This document shows positions 27,653 through 41,900 of a DNA stretch of 59,153 nucleotides, one piece after another (position 1 is the first letter of the stretch; each line of letters begins with the position of its first letter). Below the pieces are notes generated by a model. The model saw only the letters and a list, made by a program, of their open reading frames with translations. It was not told the origin of the DNA and searched no databases. Position numbers and translations under genes: made by a program. Source of the stretch: Hypsibius dujardini (taxonomy: Eukaryota > Tardigrada > Eutardigrada > Parachela > Hypsibiidae); contig LRSR01012643.1 of NCBI GenBank assembly GCA_001579985.1, forward strand, positions 1 through 59,153, read 5' to 3'.

Positions 27653-30459
27653 TTTCACAGCGAGTCCGTGTGTGGATTGCGCGGTTACGGCGTGACCAAA
27701 TATAAATTGAGGACGCAAGGAGAAATAATTCTTTCTCCTCGAGGTTTACCCGAAAAATAAGACTTCTCGCGACAATTTGGAGGATGGGTCGTCAAATATC
27801 GTCAAACACGCGCATACGTTGTCAAGAGCCTCCGGTCACAATAACGATGAGTAGTTCATGGGAAGGTGCTTTCGTGAAGATTCATCTTAATGGCACATAT
27901 AAGCGCGGGAGCTTCTTTTGTAGTTGAGTGGTCGCTGATGTTCTCACCGTAGATGAATACCACTCTTCGCTCATCTACAAGTACAATAAAATAATATAAT
28001 AAGATGTTCCGGAGGAAATTATTTTACAAATTTTGTCGTATATGACGTGGCTTTAACATGATCATTCGTCCTCGATACATGCATACCTAAATAATAAGTT
28101 GGATTCACTAATTCCACAGCATTTGACATAAATCCTCATGATGACGTATGCTGTAGTTTCAGTACATTATTTAAGCAATAAAACCATGACCGAGGAGTGG
28201 TTCTGGAATAGGTATTTCTAAAAGAATTTTTCCCGGTCGAACATTTGACACAAAGAACCTGATGCTGCCTAATAATATGATGCATCCAAGGGTGAGACCC
28301 TTGGAGGAAAATTTAAAGTTTCGGCGGTGACCATTGGCTCTGATCTTAACAAGGCACCCCGGTTATTGAGATAATGGATAAAGAAAAGGATAAAGAGACG
28401 AGCCTCCTGCTGCTGCCGGCTTAATGAGACGGGCCAAGAGGCTTCCCTCAATCATCCACTGCCGTAATCCCGTTCAATAACTCGCTCCATGCTCCGGCAA
28501 AGATCGGTCTCATTAAAAAAACACAGCAGAGAATTGAGAAAAGGGGAAGGGACGGAGAGAGACCTAACTCACGGTTGCATGCGGTGAGGGCTTTTGTATG
28601 GTGTGAGGCGGGGTACGTACACAGCTATATGTACTGTATGTCGACTCCTCCTCTCTTCAATCCCACCACCATCTATCCAAGAGGTCATTCTCTCTCCGGC
28701 CGTCCGTGACGCGCGATTGCGAGGCAGATGATAGATGTACTTGCCCGCGGAATCTCTTCTTCTCCTTCCTTCGCCTCCTCTCTGGCTTTGGGTACGCCAT
28801 CGTGGGGCGGATCCGTTGGCTTGACTCGCTCGCTCACTCCGTACATGCAGTATATGGTTGATGACGCTGCCAGTCGGCACTGCCTTGCATGATACATACA
28901 TACATACCCAGAAAAAATCTCAGCGGGCCGGAACCACCGACGAAAGGGGATCTCTCCGTGAGCTTACTTCCGCCTGCCTCAGTCGACGATTGTATGTGAA
29001 AGAATACGATGGGCGTACAACCTCATACTCAGGTTCCTTACTCCCGGGACACGAACAGGTCACATGCTAACCTGTCTGTCACTTTCCGTAGCTCGTGATG
29101 AGGATAATGTGCCTGGAGATATGTTCAACCGTCAAGACAGTGAACATTTATTAATGTTTGCTACTGTTACAGAGAGGACATTGTCCAATCTTGGAAGCCA
29201 TTTGGGTGAAGCTACTAGTATACTGTAGTACGTTAAGCCCCCGCTGTGTGAGAAAGAAGTGTAAATGTAAATCCGGCAATGGTCTTGAGCCAGGAGGAAG
29301 CCACAAATTGTCGACATCCTGATCGTATAATACAGGACAAGGACGACGGCTCTTTACCCCAATTACGCCGATTGTCCAACCAATCGATTTTCAATTGGCT
29401 TTCTTTCCCCTCTTCCCCAATGTAGAAGAAGGAATTGAAGGAGAGACAAGCTTGGCCGGAGATTAAACTAAGAAAGAATTGCTGAAAAAATGCCTTAAAG
29501 TTTCCTAATTAGCCTCGAGAGCACACCTACTCACACTACTTCACGCATCGCGATATGTCGGCACTTTGACACCCTCACGGTAAGTACTCGTACTATTCTA
29601 GAGTCCATTCCAACACCTACCAACAAAACTCGAATGGCACTTCGTGCTCAAAAAGAAAAATATCAGCTGTCAGTTACCAAAAACCAGCAAATGGAATGCT
29701 ATACAAGCAGGAAAATATGAGCACGCAAAGAAATACTAAAAATGGGATGGGATAATAAGGATTTCTTTGTCAAAACATGAGGACCTGCATAATTTCCAAA
29801 ATCTGACAAGAGATGACACCACTGGCGCGACGGCACTAAGTGTTACTTTTCTTCAGTTGGGCAAAATATATAAACTGTATACACACATGGTCATATTGTC
29901 ACACCGACCGAGTTAGAACTACAAATCGATGGTAAAGCAGCGTGGCTCTAACCAGGGATTATTTTAAGGGGATTTTTAATGTAACACAAACCGGTCAGAA
30001 TTTTTTAAGCTCGCGCTTGCCCTCGTTTTCATCATTGAATCTAGCATACGAAAACTAGGAATGTTAAGGAACTGAAAACTTTTAGTTGAAGATCCTGGCA
30101 ACTGCAATAGGAATTCCAAAAAAATGTGTAACATTTAGGCTATTTAATCTCACACAAATCGTTTTAATCTCACACGTTTTGCGTAATGTCACACACTAAA
30201 ATAATCCCTGGCTCTAACTCTTTTAATGCTATAATAAGGTCAGATTTGTAGTCTTGCTAAATATTGCAAACTATTTTAACTATTTTTCCTCTCTTTATTC
30301 CATTTTACGGAATGCAAGGCGCCATTGTGTAAACTGCGTACGTGCGCGTGGCACATGAAAAATTGCGGCTTAAAAAAGAGCCAGGTTTCGCTTGTCATAG
30401 AAAGGAATCTAGTACTGGTAGTCTAGGATGTTTCTGAAATAGATGTAACGGACGTATTT
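27653..30459. other. Intergenic, upstream of GPCR
   Basis: Upstream region of the leftward GPCR and downstream of the small secreted gene. Any 5' UTR exon of the receptor would be here. Open frames on both strands (for example 28569-28901) show no recognisable domain. No transposon ends were seen. Confidence 0.55.
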
Positions 30460-30868
30460 TCACATCATTGGCCGGCGCATGTTCATGTTGAACCGGTTCC
30501 TGTTGTTGTTTATCATCATTGGTCGTCCGCGGTTCTGATTATTCCTGTTGTTCATCATCATCATCATTGGGCGGTTCATGTTGGCTTGCCGGCGCATTCG
30601 TTTCACCTCGGGTACCTTGTTGGAATTCTGATGTTGCTGGATCATGGCATGCAACCCTACCACATGGCCGGCGTCCGCGTTGTTCCCGCTCAATCCGGCG
30701 CCGTGAAGAATGTCCGCATTCACGTCTGCTCGTACAAAATGGATTGAGTCAGAAAAAAATAATCTTTTTTTTTCAAAGGAAAAAGACATGAGACTAACCT
30801 TCGGCCATGGCCGTGAAAACGGCGGACAGAATGACCACTAGCAAAAGACAGATCATTTTTGAGGCCAT
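30460..30868 (-). CDS. Small secreted Asn/Met/Arg-rich protein (111 aa), unrecognised
   Basis: Two exons, 30799-30868 and 30460-30725, joined by an intron with a gttagt donor and a GAGCAG acceptor; the phases match (1 + 2 nt). The first ATG (30866-30868) starts MASKMICLLLVVILSAVFTA, a clear signal peptide with likely cleavage near residues 20-23. The middle region has HGAGLSGNNADAGHVVGLHA. A dibasic KR then precedes MRRQANMN. The rest is low complexity: Asn, Met and Arg repeats, with five Met in a row and two copies of a GRPMM/RRPMM-like unit, ending RRPMM. Strongly basic. I do not recognise a family. A secreted structural, antimicrobial or prepropeptide role could be imagined, but none is shown. 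No cysteine remains after the signal peptide. Confidence 0.75.
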
Positions 30869-33800
30869 TTTTGAGTAATTTGTGTTGTGACGGCGTAGAA
30901 ATAAAATAAAAATGGAAATAATGGAAAGAGAAAAAAAAGTGAGCGAACGAATTAGTGTATTCTTGTAGTGTAATATTGGTTTAAATACTTTTACTCGTCT
31001 TCTGACTGGCAGACTTATTACTCGATGTTTTGCTGATTATGAGACGCATGTAAAGTTTACGAAACCATCCTCGTCAAGTGTTTCGCTTTGGCCGGCAGGG
31101 TTCTTTTTATTGCTGCATGTAAGAAAGATTTGCATCATCGCCTTCTTTGCACACTATACTGAGACCCAATAGTATGTACTAGTACTACGAGTGCAGAAGG
31201 TAGAGCAAAAATTGAAGGTGTTGTTAATGCTTGTTCGTTAATCCCTCACAGATACAAAGAGCTTGCCATAAATGCGCGTAATCGTACATTTTGGTCTCAC
31301 TTCGGATCTTTTGTTTTGTTGGCCGCCTCGTCCATTTCCGGCTTCTGATGCGCATGCAATGACGACTTGGTCTTCCGGTGAGGCTACACTTGTTTACGAA
31401 GTAACCACAAAAAATCTTGTTCTTCATCATACCGACAGAGACGGGAAATTGAGTAGCGACTCATTCCTATTGGCCACTGAATGACAGGTGGCGCCACTTT
31501 TGTCACAGACTGATGAAAGGCAACCGGGAAGACGGGGGAGACTTATGAATATCAGTAGAATCGCTTTTGATTTTATGCTTATGTGGAATGTTCTCAATGC
31601 TTGAGCTACCTTGGTCCGGGGAAAAGCGTCCGGGGAAAAAAACATCTCACGCCTTCTCATTAAAGACAGGTTAATTAACATTACATTGAATCGTGATATG
31701 TCATTTTCATAATATGCTTAAAATTACAATTTTCAGAACTTTCCTTACTCGTTAAAATTATGCCATATTAATCCTATAATTTGGAATAATTTGTCGATAC
31801 ATAAAAAACCGCGGATAAAATTCACGGCACAAGTCCAGCTCGGCGGCCCAGAGAGAAGTAGAAAATATATATACATAGAAAATACCCATATTCCTGTGCC
31901 GAACTCTAATCAATAAGTTAGATCATAAGAGGCACAGGAAGAGCGAGCGAACTGTATGGCAAAAAGTGGCAAATGACAAAGCACTTTGGACTCTCAATAA
32001 AAACGAAGGGAAGGTAGGGGGTGTGCTAATCCGTTGGAGGGGATAAAACGCTACTCGGGGCCGGGCACCGCACAAGAGCAGAAGAGTTCGCTCGATCAAG
32101 CGCCGACAGCTCCCGTCAATAATCGCCCCTAATACGGCGGCAAACCTGCATGCATTATGTACCTTTTTTGCACTGCAAAGAACAGCATCGGCGAGCATGC
32201 ATGCAGGCAAACTATCGCATAAATGGCGCGGATCACTCGCTCTCTCTCTTTCTGCAGAGGGCTGGTCTGTAATGCATGGGAATTAATATTGGCAGACTCG
32301 TTGGGCGATCCTGCTAGTAAGGACGCTAGTCGCATGCATTATGGACTCTCACCGTTCAGACAGGAGGGAAGGAGAGAAAACGGAGCGGGGACCTACGGGT
32401 AGTAGTGGTACTGTAAACGCGCCAGCTGGCGAAACCTGATAATAATGGCCCGCGCGCCACACACTTCGACCGGCGTGGGACTGACTCAGACTCAGGCAGA
32501 CAGACAGACAGACCGACAGACATTCCTAGTTACCTACTATTGGGCTTCCGCAAAAAGTTTGTTCAATAAACGGCAGTATATACAGTATGGGAATGGGATT
32601 CCCTCCCCTTCGATCTGATCGTCCGCGGATGGCGTGATATTAAGGCTCTTGAGTATAATGTATAGTGTATAGTGTATAGTGCAGCAGTAGCAGGCGTGAG
32701 GGTCTTCAAATGTCCCGTCAGCAGTCGCTTGTTTTTTCCTCCCTTTTCCTCGTGATCGAAAACAGACGACGTGGAGATTAAACGGGGGAATACATCCACA
32801 AAGCTAATCTGTTTAAAGTTGCGTTAAGTACTTTGTGGTGAGCTTGAGCAACAGAGATCTCTGTGAGCGCGCTGTTGCTTAGGGTTTATCCGCTTAATTG
32901 GACGATTTATTCTGCATCATCACAGACACAGACACGAAGAGAAGGGAAGGTCCTTTTATTCATCCATCCGCTCGTCCGTCCCTGACAGCGAGCCGGAACA
33001 GCCGCTTCAGTGGGGGCAAGAATTGGCGTCCTGGGACGTAATCGCTCCGCCACCACCACTTTTCCTCCTTTTTTCTTCGCGATATACCGCCAGGTGAGTC
33101 CAAACTTTGCAGCGTATTTTTTTAAGTTTCTTAATCATGGAGCATCCTCAAGACAGCATATTATATCCGTATAGTCTATGCCGTAAGGTAATCTGTCTAT
33201 TCCCGGAAATGAACATACGCGCTAACGGGGGAAATCAAGATGACTGACTGTGCATTGGCACGCTTAATTACGTGTGATTGAGGCTCACGGTTCTGAGGGG
33301 AACGAAAGAAGGAGGAGGAGGTGAAATTGGCGGAAGAAGAGCTTAATTAAGAAGGTGTCACACCGTCAATCCGGTGTAGCCGAGCGCGGTCGCGCACATG
33401 GACTGTGTGCCGCCGTCCTGCATACTACAACCCTTGTAGTAGAGTACAGTCAGTACATGCAGGCACAAGGTAGCCTAGGGTTGTACCCATCAAAACCCAT
33501 CAAGGAAATCATAATATTAAGCCATTTTTCAGATTTACCAATACAAAATCTCCAATTTTTAAATGAAGTATTTTTCGCATAGCAAAAGATTTTGTATAAA
33601 ATCGTTTTGTCTTTTTTTGTTCTTTTGGCAATGTTATACATTAATAAGTGCGCCTTAATTCGCTATGACCCAGCAATAGCAGAAATTCCAAAACAAACTC
33701 GTTCGAGGGAGCCATTAAAATTGAAGTTCTTGCCTGCGGTTGCGGTTCCCCTGCAGAAAGTTTATGGAATTTCAAAAACCATATCTCCTCCTCTAAATAC

Positions 33801-34022
33801 ATATTATTCATATAGTGAAATTTCCAGATCACGTGCATTAACTAAAATTCCTTAAACCCGCTGACAATCGAAACCAGACAGTAATAGCAGTATTTCCCCA
33901 ATACCAACACCGACGCCTACGAACCACAAACGACATTGAATATACCTGAAATGAAGAGAAGAGAGGAAATGGGATAATTTAATTACAGGAGCGAGAGACG
34001 TGTGCCCGATCTTTCTCTCATC
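30869..34022. other. Intergenic between divergent small gene and PDE; likely PDE 5' UTR exon
   Basis: Promoter space for two divergent genes. A strong donor, CAG|gtgagt at 33093/33094, and an acceptor at 33987-33988 (attacag) fit a PDE 5' UTR intron, with 33989-34022 as 5' UTR just before the ATG. The segment about 33480-33850 is AT-rich with an open frame lacking an ATG near its signal-like stretch. I do not call it a gene. Confidence 0.5.
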
Positions 34023-35949
34023 ATGTCGCGTAACATGCCGGCTGTGGATCAGAACCAACTGGTCCGCCACTTTCTAAAAAGCCACCCAGACGTCTCCGAG
34101 ATCCTCATCAAAGAGTTTCTGGTGGAGCATCCAGTCGCAGCTAATAAGGTATCGTATTTGTAAGCCAAGAAGGAAAGAAAGAAAAAGATCCACAAGTAAG
34201 GAGTACTTGCTCTCTTTCTCTCTCTCTAATCAGCTGCTGCGGATGTTCACTCGACGGCGTCAAAACCAGTCCGCCGGCAAGCGAGGATCCACAGCCGATA
34301 AAGAGAACAGAGGCAGACCCGCTGTCAATGGTAGTAGTAGTAGCAGTACGAACGGCGTACCACTAGCAATAGCAGCACCAACCACCACCAGCAGCAGCAC
34401 TCTCGATCTCCAGCAATCAGCTGAGAATAATAATAATTCCACTAGCGGCGGCGGCGGAGGAGGAGAGATTGGGAGCGAGCAGGAGTTGGTGGATGAGGAG
34501 GATGAGTACTCGGTCGTTGTCGGCGGAGTCGGATCAGGATCCGCAGCGGAGGACGCTGAGACAGCCCTCGAAATTATCCGAGAACGGGCCAATGAGTTGG
34601 TGAAGAAAAAACACCAGAGCTATCATCGTTCCAGCTATCTCAACTACAACGACCTGACCCTGGCTGCCTCCCAGTGGAATCCCGCAGCTAAAAACCTGGA
34701 TGCCGCGCTCACCCAACATCGGTCAGTTAATAAACATCAAGAAATTATTCCTATCATCACATAGATCGTTGTATGTTGCAGGACCTACCTGCAGGAGGTG
34801 GCCGCCCTGGATGAGAATGAGCTGTTGTAAGTGACGCATTATTACCCCACATAACATATATTCTTTATGAAGAAGATTATTAACTTCTTCATGCTTGGCA
34901 AATACATTATTTTATGGTGCTAATCAAGCCATTTTGTGTTTATTTTTAGCATGGAGCTTATACGGGATGTCGGTGAGTGGTACTAGTATTAACTCTCACG
35001 CAATCTGTTACATCGTAATTATAACTTATTATTTAAGTACATTTGGGTAGGTGGGGGATTATTTCTTTGGCTGTAGCAATATAAAAATGTTTACCGTAAA
35101 TAAAGCGAACTGATTACTATCCCATCGGAATCTTGATCCCTGATTAGTACGACTGCAATCATCTTCACGTGATTTCGCTTTCCGTTTACGCTTACGATTG
35201 ATTGATTGATGCCTGCTTGAGAAGCAATCAATGACTCTTTTCGTATCATATCTGTATTTTCTCTGAAGCAGTACTTTTTACTTCTTTGTTTCGTAGTTTC
35301 TAGTGGAACCTCGATTTTCGGCTATTAAATATGCCGTAAAAAAATAACCTGTTATTACATATACCAACTATTAAATAAATAAAATGATCCGTGCTCTCAA
35401 AAACACGCAACTCAATGGGTTAAATATTTTCCTGTCGTTTAGTCGTGCCTGGAAATCGATTGAGAGTAGAGTCTTTCAAGCACCGTCCGTCCACTGTGAC
35501 TGCAATATACAGTTTTCACCGTCAACGCTACAGGCATTTACACAGCTTTTTTCTTGAGAGTTGTTTTTCCGGAAGGAAAGGTTCTGATCTTTCTACTCAA
35601 TATTGCTACTGGCCTAATTAAGAGAATCCGGTGATGTTGTAGAGCTAAATGTAAGACTTCCACGTAGAAGGAAAGGCTACTGCTCTGGAGTAGTAAAGCG
35701 TATTGCCCAACCACGAGGTGTTTCGTGCAACGGTAAAATGCGGAGACGTCAGTCAATTTTGCGAGACGGGATTTTGCCTCGCTATCCAGGTCGTGGGTGC
35801 TCTCGGCAGAGACTACCTGCCCGAAAGTGAGAATTCTCGAGCGAGCGTTGCGTGCGATAAGTACTCGACAGAGACACTTAGTAGAGAGAGGTCTCTGTAA
35901 TAATTGGACAAGACAAGCAAAAATGCTTTTTTCTGAAACGATCTTCAGC

Positions 35950-35980
<31 letters not shown>

Positions 35981-38900
35981 CTGAGTGCGATAGGAGAAGA
36001 CTTAAGACTTGACTCCCTTCCCTGGCGCGTGTAGAACTGTATGGCAAACAGTCACATGTCTTTGGCATTTTAAAAAGTGCACACCGGTTGGATAGTTCCG
36101 GTGGGAACCTGTGTAAATTACCTTTGTGCGCGTTCACGTGAGCCTCCGAAAGCCAAGTAACTCACGCACGAAACCTTCCCAGAAACGCCTTCCTCCCTTC
36201 CTTCCTTCCTCTTTGCCCTTTCTTTAAATATCACAGTGTAGTACGTAAATCTGGGCTCTCAGCAATGAAGATAATAATCTTCAATCTTCAGCCTTCCTTA
36301 TGTAGAATCTCTTTTTGCGCCTGCAAATTTGAACTTATTTCGTTCGGAAAATGAGTGTACATGCACAGCTGGTAATTGCCATGCTAAAACAGAGGTGAAA
36401 TGGTTTTTGCAAGAGTGAGCGACCTGACCGATATATTCTGTATACTTTCATACAGCGCACGCTGTTATGTTTGATAATAAGCCGCGAGCTAGAGAGAGAG
36501 ATTTATTTCTCATAAAAGTAAAATTGCATTTGCTCTTGACTCTTTAGTCTCCCTTTCATCATGTACAGATGTACAGCAGGAAGGCGGCGGCTAAAGTGCG
36601 TCTCGCGTTATTATTACCGCATGCGCGCATCGTTAAGGGAGCCCCGGGAGTAATACGTAACGTTACAGCACCAACGTTAGTACAGTCTAGTATGCTGTAC
36701 GGGATGTGAGGGAATCTCACACACAACCACGACCCAAAGTAAACTGATTCGCCCTTAAAACGACTGTTCCAGTGACGAAGCCACTCATGATCATCGAGCT
36801 GTCGTTAAGTTGTCAGACATTTGGGATAGAGGGAGGGCCGTGCATTGATTGAACGTCATGATGAGCTCAAGTTAACTTATCACGCAGCGAGTTCTTGCAA
36901 GAATACAGTAGGCAAGGCATTCATGTAGTCACAGAGCATAAAATAAGAAATTTTAATGTCCAACTATCCAAATTTGTTTTCGGCTCGCGCTTCGCGCTCA
37001 CCGACTGCGTTTGCGCCGGAAATCAGATGATCCGTTCACAGTGAAATTTTGCCCAAATAGCCTATCCCGCTGCCAAGTATAGTGTACACGTGGGTTTGAT
37101 TGCCTTCTGGGCTTGCCGCGTGCACGTGTCGCCTTCGAATTCTGGGACAACCACATTGACTTAACCGTACAATTCGTGAGTTCCCACATCCCCATAGCAA
37201 AACAACCGAAATTTCGTCACTTTCCAAAAATTGCTGCCTAATATCGAGACTCGATCGCAAAACTCCTCGGATTTGGGGTTTTTTAATGTTCGACTTTTTG
37301 AGTTTTAAAGAACCGCTTTTTTTTCTTAATGATCAACGTTTTCTCTAATATCCAACGTTATTATATGCACTGTGTAGTCATGCGCGGGATACCTTGAAAC
37401 CCTGTAAGATATATACTATGTTACATGTAAGCTGAGCCAATACGATTTAATCAAAATAAGTTCATTCAAACGCTATAATATATAAAGTCTTGATGAAAAG
37501 TGAGTGTGGTTCGTTCCAGAATACTATAGGACAAAACCAGGCTGCACCACGTCTAAGTTCTTACAAATTATTGTAGGTTAATACAATTAAGTGTGGCGAA
37601 TTATTAATTACAGCCAACGAATTGGACATGGAAATCCTGTGTTTCAAGGTGATGACAAACGTGGTTACATTGGTAAGTCTTTTACAAAACAGTTGGCCAG
37701 GTTCTATTTCTGGGCCTTATTGTGCTTTTGTGTGTATTTACAGGTAGGTGCCGATCGAGGCAGCCTCTTCCTGACCCGAAAGGAGGGAGGTCAAAAACTG
37801 CTGGTCAGCAAGCTGTTTGGTAAAAATTTCATCCTCCTCCATTTCCGTTTTTGCGTGCATTACCTCGAATGTTTTTGTAACGCAATTTCAGACGTCACAG
37901 CGGAGTCGACAGCGGCAGAAATAATGAAATCGAAAGAAATGGAAGTGATTGTGCCATTTGGACGCGGCATTGCAGGGTCCGTCGCAGAGACCAAGCAGTC
38001 CATCAACATCAAAGACGCTTACTCGGTGAGTGAGCTGCTACTCTACATGTTTGCCTGTCTGTGTCAAGGCGGAAAGGGATAAAAGGCCTTTTCTGTTCTC
38101 GGTCTTTCTTTCTGGGCACACTTAAGGCTCTTCTTAAAAAAGAGAGTTCTGTCTGAAGTTTCTCCACGCGCGAGACTCCCCCTATAATAAGCTACTCTTT
38201 TTCAATCAAACCCCTATTTTCCCACTATCGATCCAACAAGAATCGACCTCAGCCAGAGATGGCTTTTATGTGGAGGACCAGGGAAGTATGGCTGGTTTAT
38301 GGTGTTGACAAGTCTCTTTAGCATTCACTCGAGCACTTTCACCAAGAGTTTCCCCCCTCTCCCTCGCTCCTCGACGTGACAACGGGCATTACATCACTTT
38401 GCTTTCAAAATGTTCAGTAATAATTGCAAGTACTGTATAGACATTCTGTAGGTCTCATATACCGCAATCTTCCTTAGACAGTACCATACTTAATAATACT
38501 GTAGCATCGTTAATAACACGTGCATAATGATGCAAATATGTTTCTCTACCATATTTACAACATAACAATTTGCGGATCTTTTGAATGCACACTAATTTGT
38601 GCAGTCAACTGTCAAACTTTTGAAGCGGAAGAAACTGTTTTGTATGTATGCGTGGGAATTGTGAGGGCATGAACGCGACTGCGTCGGCAAAGACATATTC
38701 TGTAGAGTGTGGGAAGCGCGACATAGTGTTGTTGGGTAATGAGGAGAAGACTATATACATCTACTAGCTCTCCAATTCTTCCATTCATCCCTTCGTGTGA
38801 TTGGATCAAAGAAGCATCCCAACTCGATTAATCGAATGAGCTCTATAGGAGAACGTTTTGGGGAAAAGTTGTTCCGAGCAGTGACTGACGTCATTGACTG

Positions 38901-41900
38901 GGAGCGAGTCCTTTATATTGCGGCTATCGAGCGGGCTGTGAACAGGAAGGAGGAGAGCTGTTGCGTTCGGATGCCGCGGCCGACAACAGCTCAATAGGAA
39001 TCCTGTGTTGAATTATTCAAGTGGGCGCTGAATAAAAATGAAATATAAAAGCATGATAACTTGAGACTAGGCTAAATAAAACTCTTGCCTCTTTTATCAG
39101 AGCCTGTCACTACAGTATGTAGTCTTTCACTACCGAAGTAGAACAATAAAGCTATACAAATGCATTATATTGTAATCTTGTTTCACTTGAAAAAAGAATG
39201 AAACAGTTTGTGTGGTTTCCCTCTTTTGCTTGCAGGATGCGCGGTTTAATCAGGATGTGGACAAAGTGACTGGCTACAAAACCAGCTCACTTTTGGCGCT
39301 TCCCATTCTCAATCGCGATGGGGAAGTTGTGGGGCTTGCGGAAATTATGAATAAAAAGGGCGGCACTCATTTCAACGCCCGGGATGAGAGCATCTTTGCC
39401 CGTTACCTCACCTTCTGTGGCATCGGCATCCAGAATGCTCAGTTATTCGAAATGTCCGTCCAAGAACACATTCGCAATCAGGTATAGAAAATTGCACACA
39501 CCCATTAATCTTCACCATGTTCCATATTGTTGGGCATTAGAGACTTTTGTCTGCAGATACTGCTGAAACTAGCTCGAGGCATCTTCGAAGAACAACAAAG
39601 TCTCGAGAGGGTCGTCCATAAAATCCTCATCGAGTCCAAAGCTCTTTTCAAATGCGAGCATATTTGCGTCTTCATTGTTGAGCTTCCGCTCGAAGACGAG
39701 GTGCGACAATATGACCTAAAAAGCTAGGCTGCCTGACGGACTACATAATTATCCTTTTTTTTGTAGGAAACTCGTCCAGATGCCGAGAAAGTGCCGAAAC
39801 ACGTGCCTGCCTCACCTGCAAAGATTGTTCTATCAAGTGGCTTCCACATTGAGTGAGTTTATTTGCATGTGTTTGTCTGTCTGCCTTTCTGTCTGTCGTT
39901 TTCCTGCGTCTGTCTGAACGGTTCGCGGTTTGCGAGGAATGAGTACTCATACACTTTTGACTCGTCAAAAAAACGTATCTATCGACAGGGTCAACAAGGA
40001 TGATGGTGTCCGGAACATGTCCAAAGAAGAAATCGACAAGGGACTGCTTGCGACCGTGGCTCGTGAAGTGATATTTGAGAACCGAGTAAGTTTAAGTTCA
40101 ACTTTCTTGCACAAGACCGCAAGTTATCCAACCGATTGTTGTGATATCGTCCTTCACCTTTTGTTAGTTGCGCAATATTGTGAGTGCCGACGAGGAGCCA
40201 CGTCTGGCAGAAGACCCTTTCACAAAAGACATGGGGGTTCGTAATCTGATGTGCATTCCGGTGCATGACGCCAAGAACGAGATCATCGGGGCTTGTCTAA
40301 TGCTAAACAAACAGCTGCGCAACTTCACCGAATTAGACTTGGATCGAGTGCAGGTGTGTCCTTGCTCGTCCCGCGCGATTCCCCGAGGGATCTTTATGAG
40401 AAAACATTGAACGGGCTCCCAAAATAGCCGCCCAGCAACTTATATCCCCTCATGATAGAGATAGAATGGAGGGAAGGGAATGAAATATAATCGATTTCAT
40501 TTTAGCGAAATTTAACCGGTATCCCTCTGGTTGTGTTTGTTCTCTAGTCGTTCGCTGTATTTTGCGGATTGGGGTGAGTGTAAAGTGACGGTCGACCGAC
40601 TGGGCCGTGAGAGTTAGTGTGCTACGCACGATAGAGGGGACGGGACGGGAGGAGACGGGATTTGGAAACGTTGGTTGATCCATTGTAATCCTGACGATCG
40701 AGCAGAACGCAGCCGCGTGTCCCTCATCCCTCGTCGCGTCTGCAGGTTACGATGATGTCCGATCGATATCCTCCCTCTCTCTCTCACTCTTCTCTGCCAT
40801 GCCTAATGACATTCTCATCAAGAGCGCCCAAATAGGCTTCTCTTTTCACTGCATACTTACACGTTTTTATCCCGCTTTTTTTCTCCCTCTCTCTGAACAC
40901 ATATGCAGAATTTACAATGCCGCGGCATATGAACGGAAAGTGAAGTTGATGGCCAAACAGACGGTCGCACTAGAGGTTCTCTCTTATCACGCCACCGCCC
41001 CGGAAGAAGAAGTTCAACAAATTATGGTAGGATAGAGACTGTCTGCTTGACTGTGCCTGCAGTTGTGTCTGTATATCTGCCACTTACGACGTCTGATGTC
41101 TATACTTGTGCTCAATCTCATCATGCCTTACGATTGTTTTTCTGTCTCGAGTTCATGTCCACCCGAATGCCGCACAATTTGGCTGAAGAGGCTGAAGCAA
41201 GATGCCTTGTTAAAGGTTGTAGCATGTTGCAGGCCAGAGCAATTCCAGAGGCGGAAGAGGTCAAGCTCAACACCTGGGAGTTCGACGACCTACCCCTTTC
41301 GGACATGGAGACAATTCAGTGCACCCTCCGCATCTTTGTGGATACCGGCATTTCATCCTCTTTTAAGATACCCTTCGATGTAATAAGGCTTGACTTGGCC
41401 TTCCCTGGCGGGGAGCTCATTTAAACATGTCTTTTATATTAGGTCCTTTGCCGCTGGGCTTTGAGCGTAAAAAAAAACTACCGGCCGGTCCTGTACCACA
41501 ACTGGTTAGTCAGTATCTGTAGTGGTCTTGGTACAGGCACCACCTAATGGTCCGAGTCTGTCTTTTAGGCGACATGCATTTAACGTCGTTCAGACAATGT
41601 TCTGTATTATAACGGTATGTTCAACGGAAAAGACATTGATCAAGCATGGAGGGTATGAAAAAATTAAATTTCCTTTCCAGGTTGGCGGGCTGAAAGCCTA
41701 CTTTACCGACCTGGATATTTTAGCCTTATTAACCGCGTGCATCTCCCATGATCTCGGTAATTAGACTATATAGACCCACTTGGGAAGAACTAATTTTGCC
41801 TGTATCTACTACATGGGTTCGTTTTGGTTCTTTCTCATGTAGACCACAGAGGAACCAACAATGCCTTTCAAACCAAGAGCAACACGGCCCTCGCCCAGCT

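Noticed and set aside
33592-33855. Signal-peptide-like open frame upstream of PDE
   Set aside because: It begins at a TTG rather than ATG, lies in AT-rich DNA where hydrophobic frames arise by chance, and has no supported splice context.
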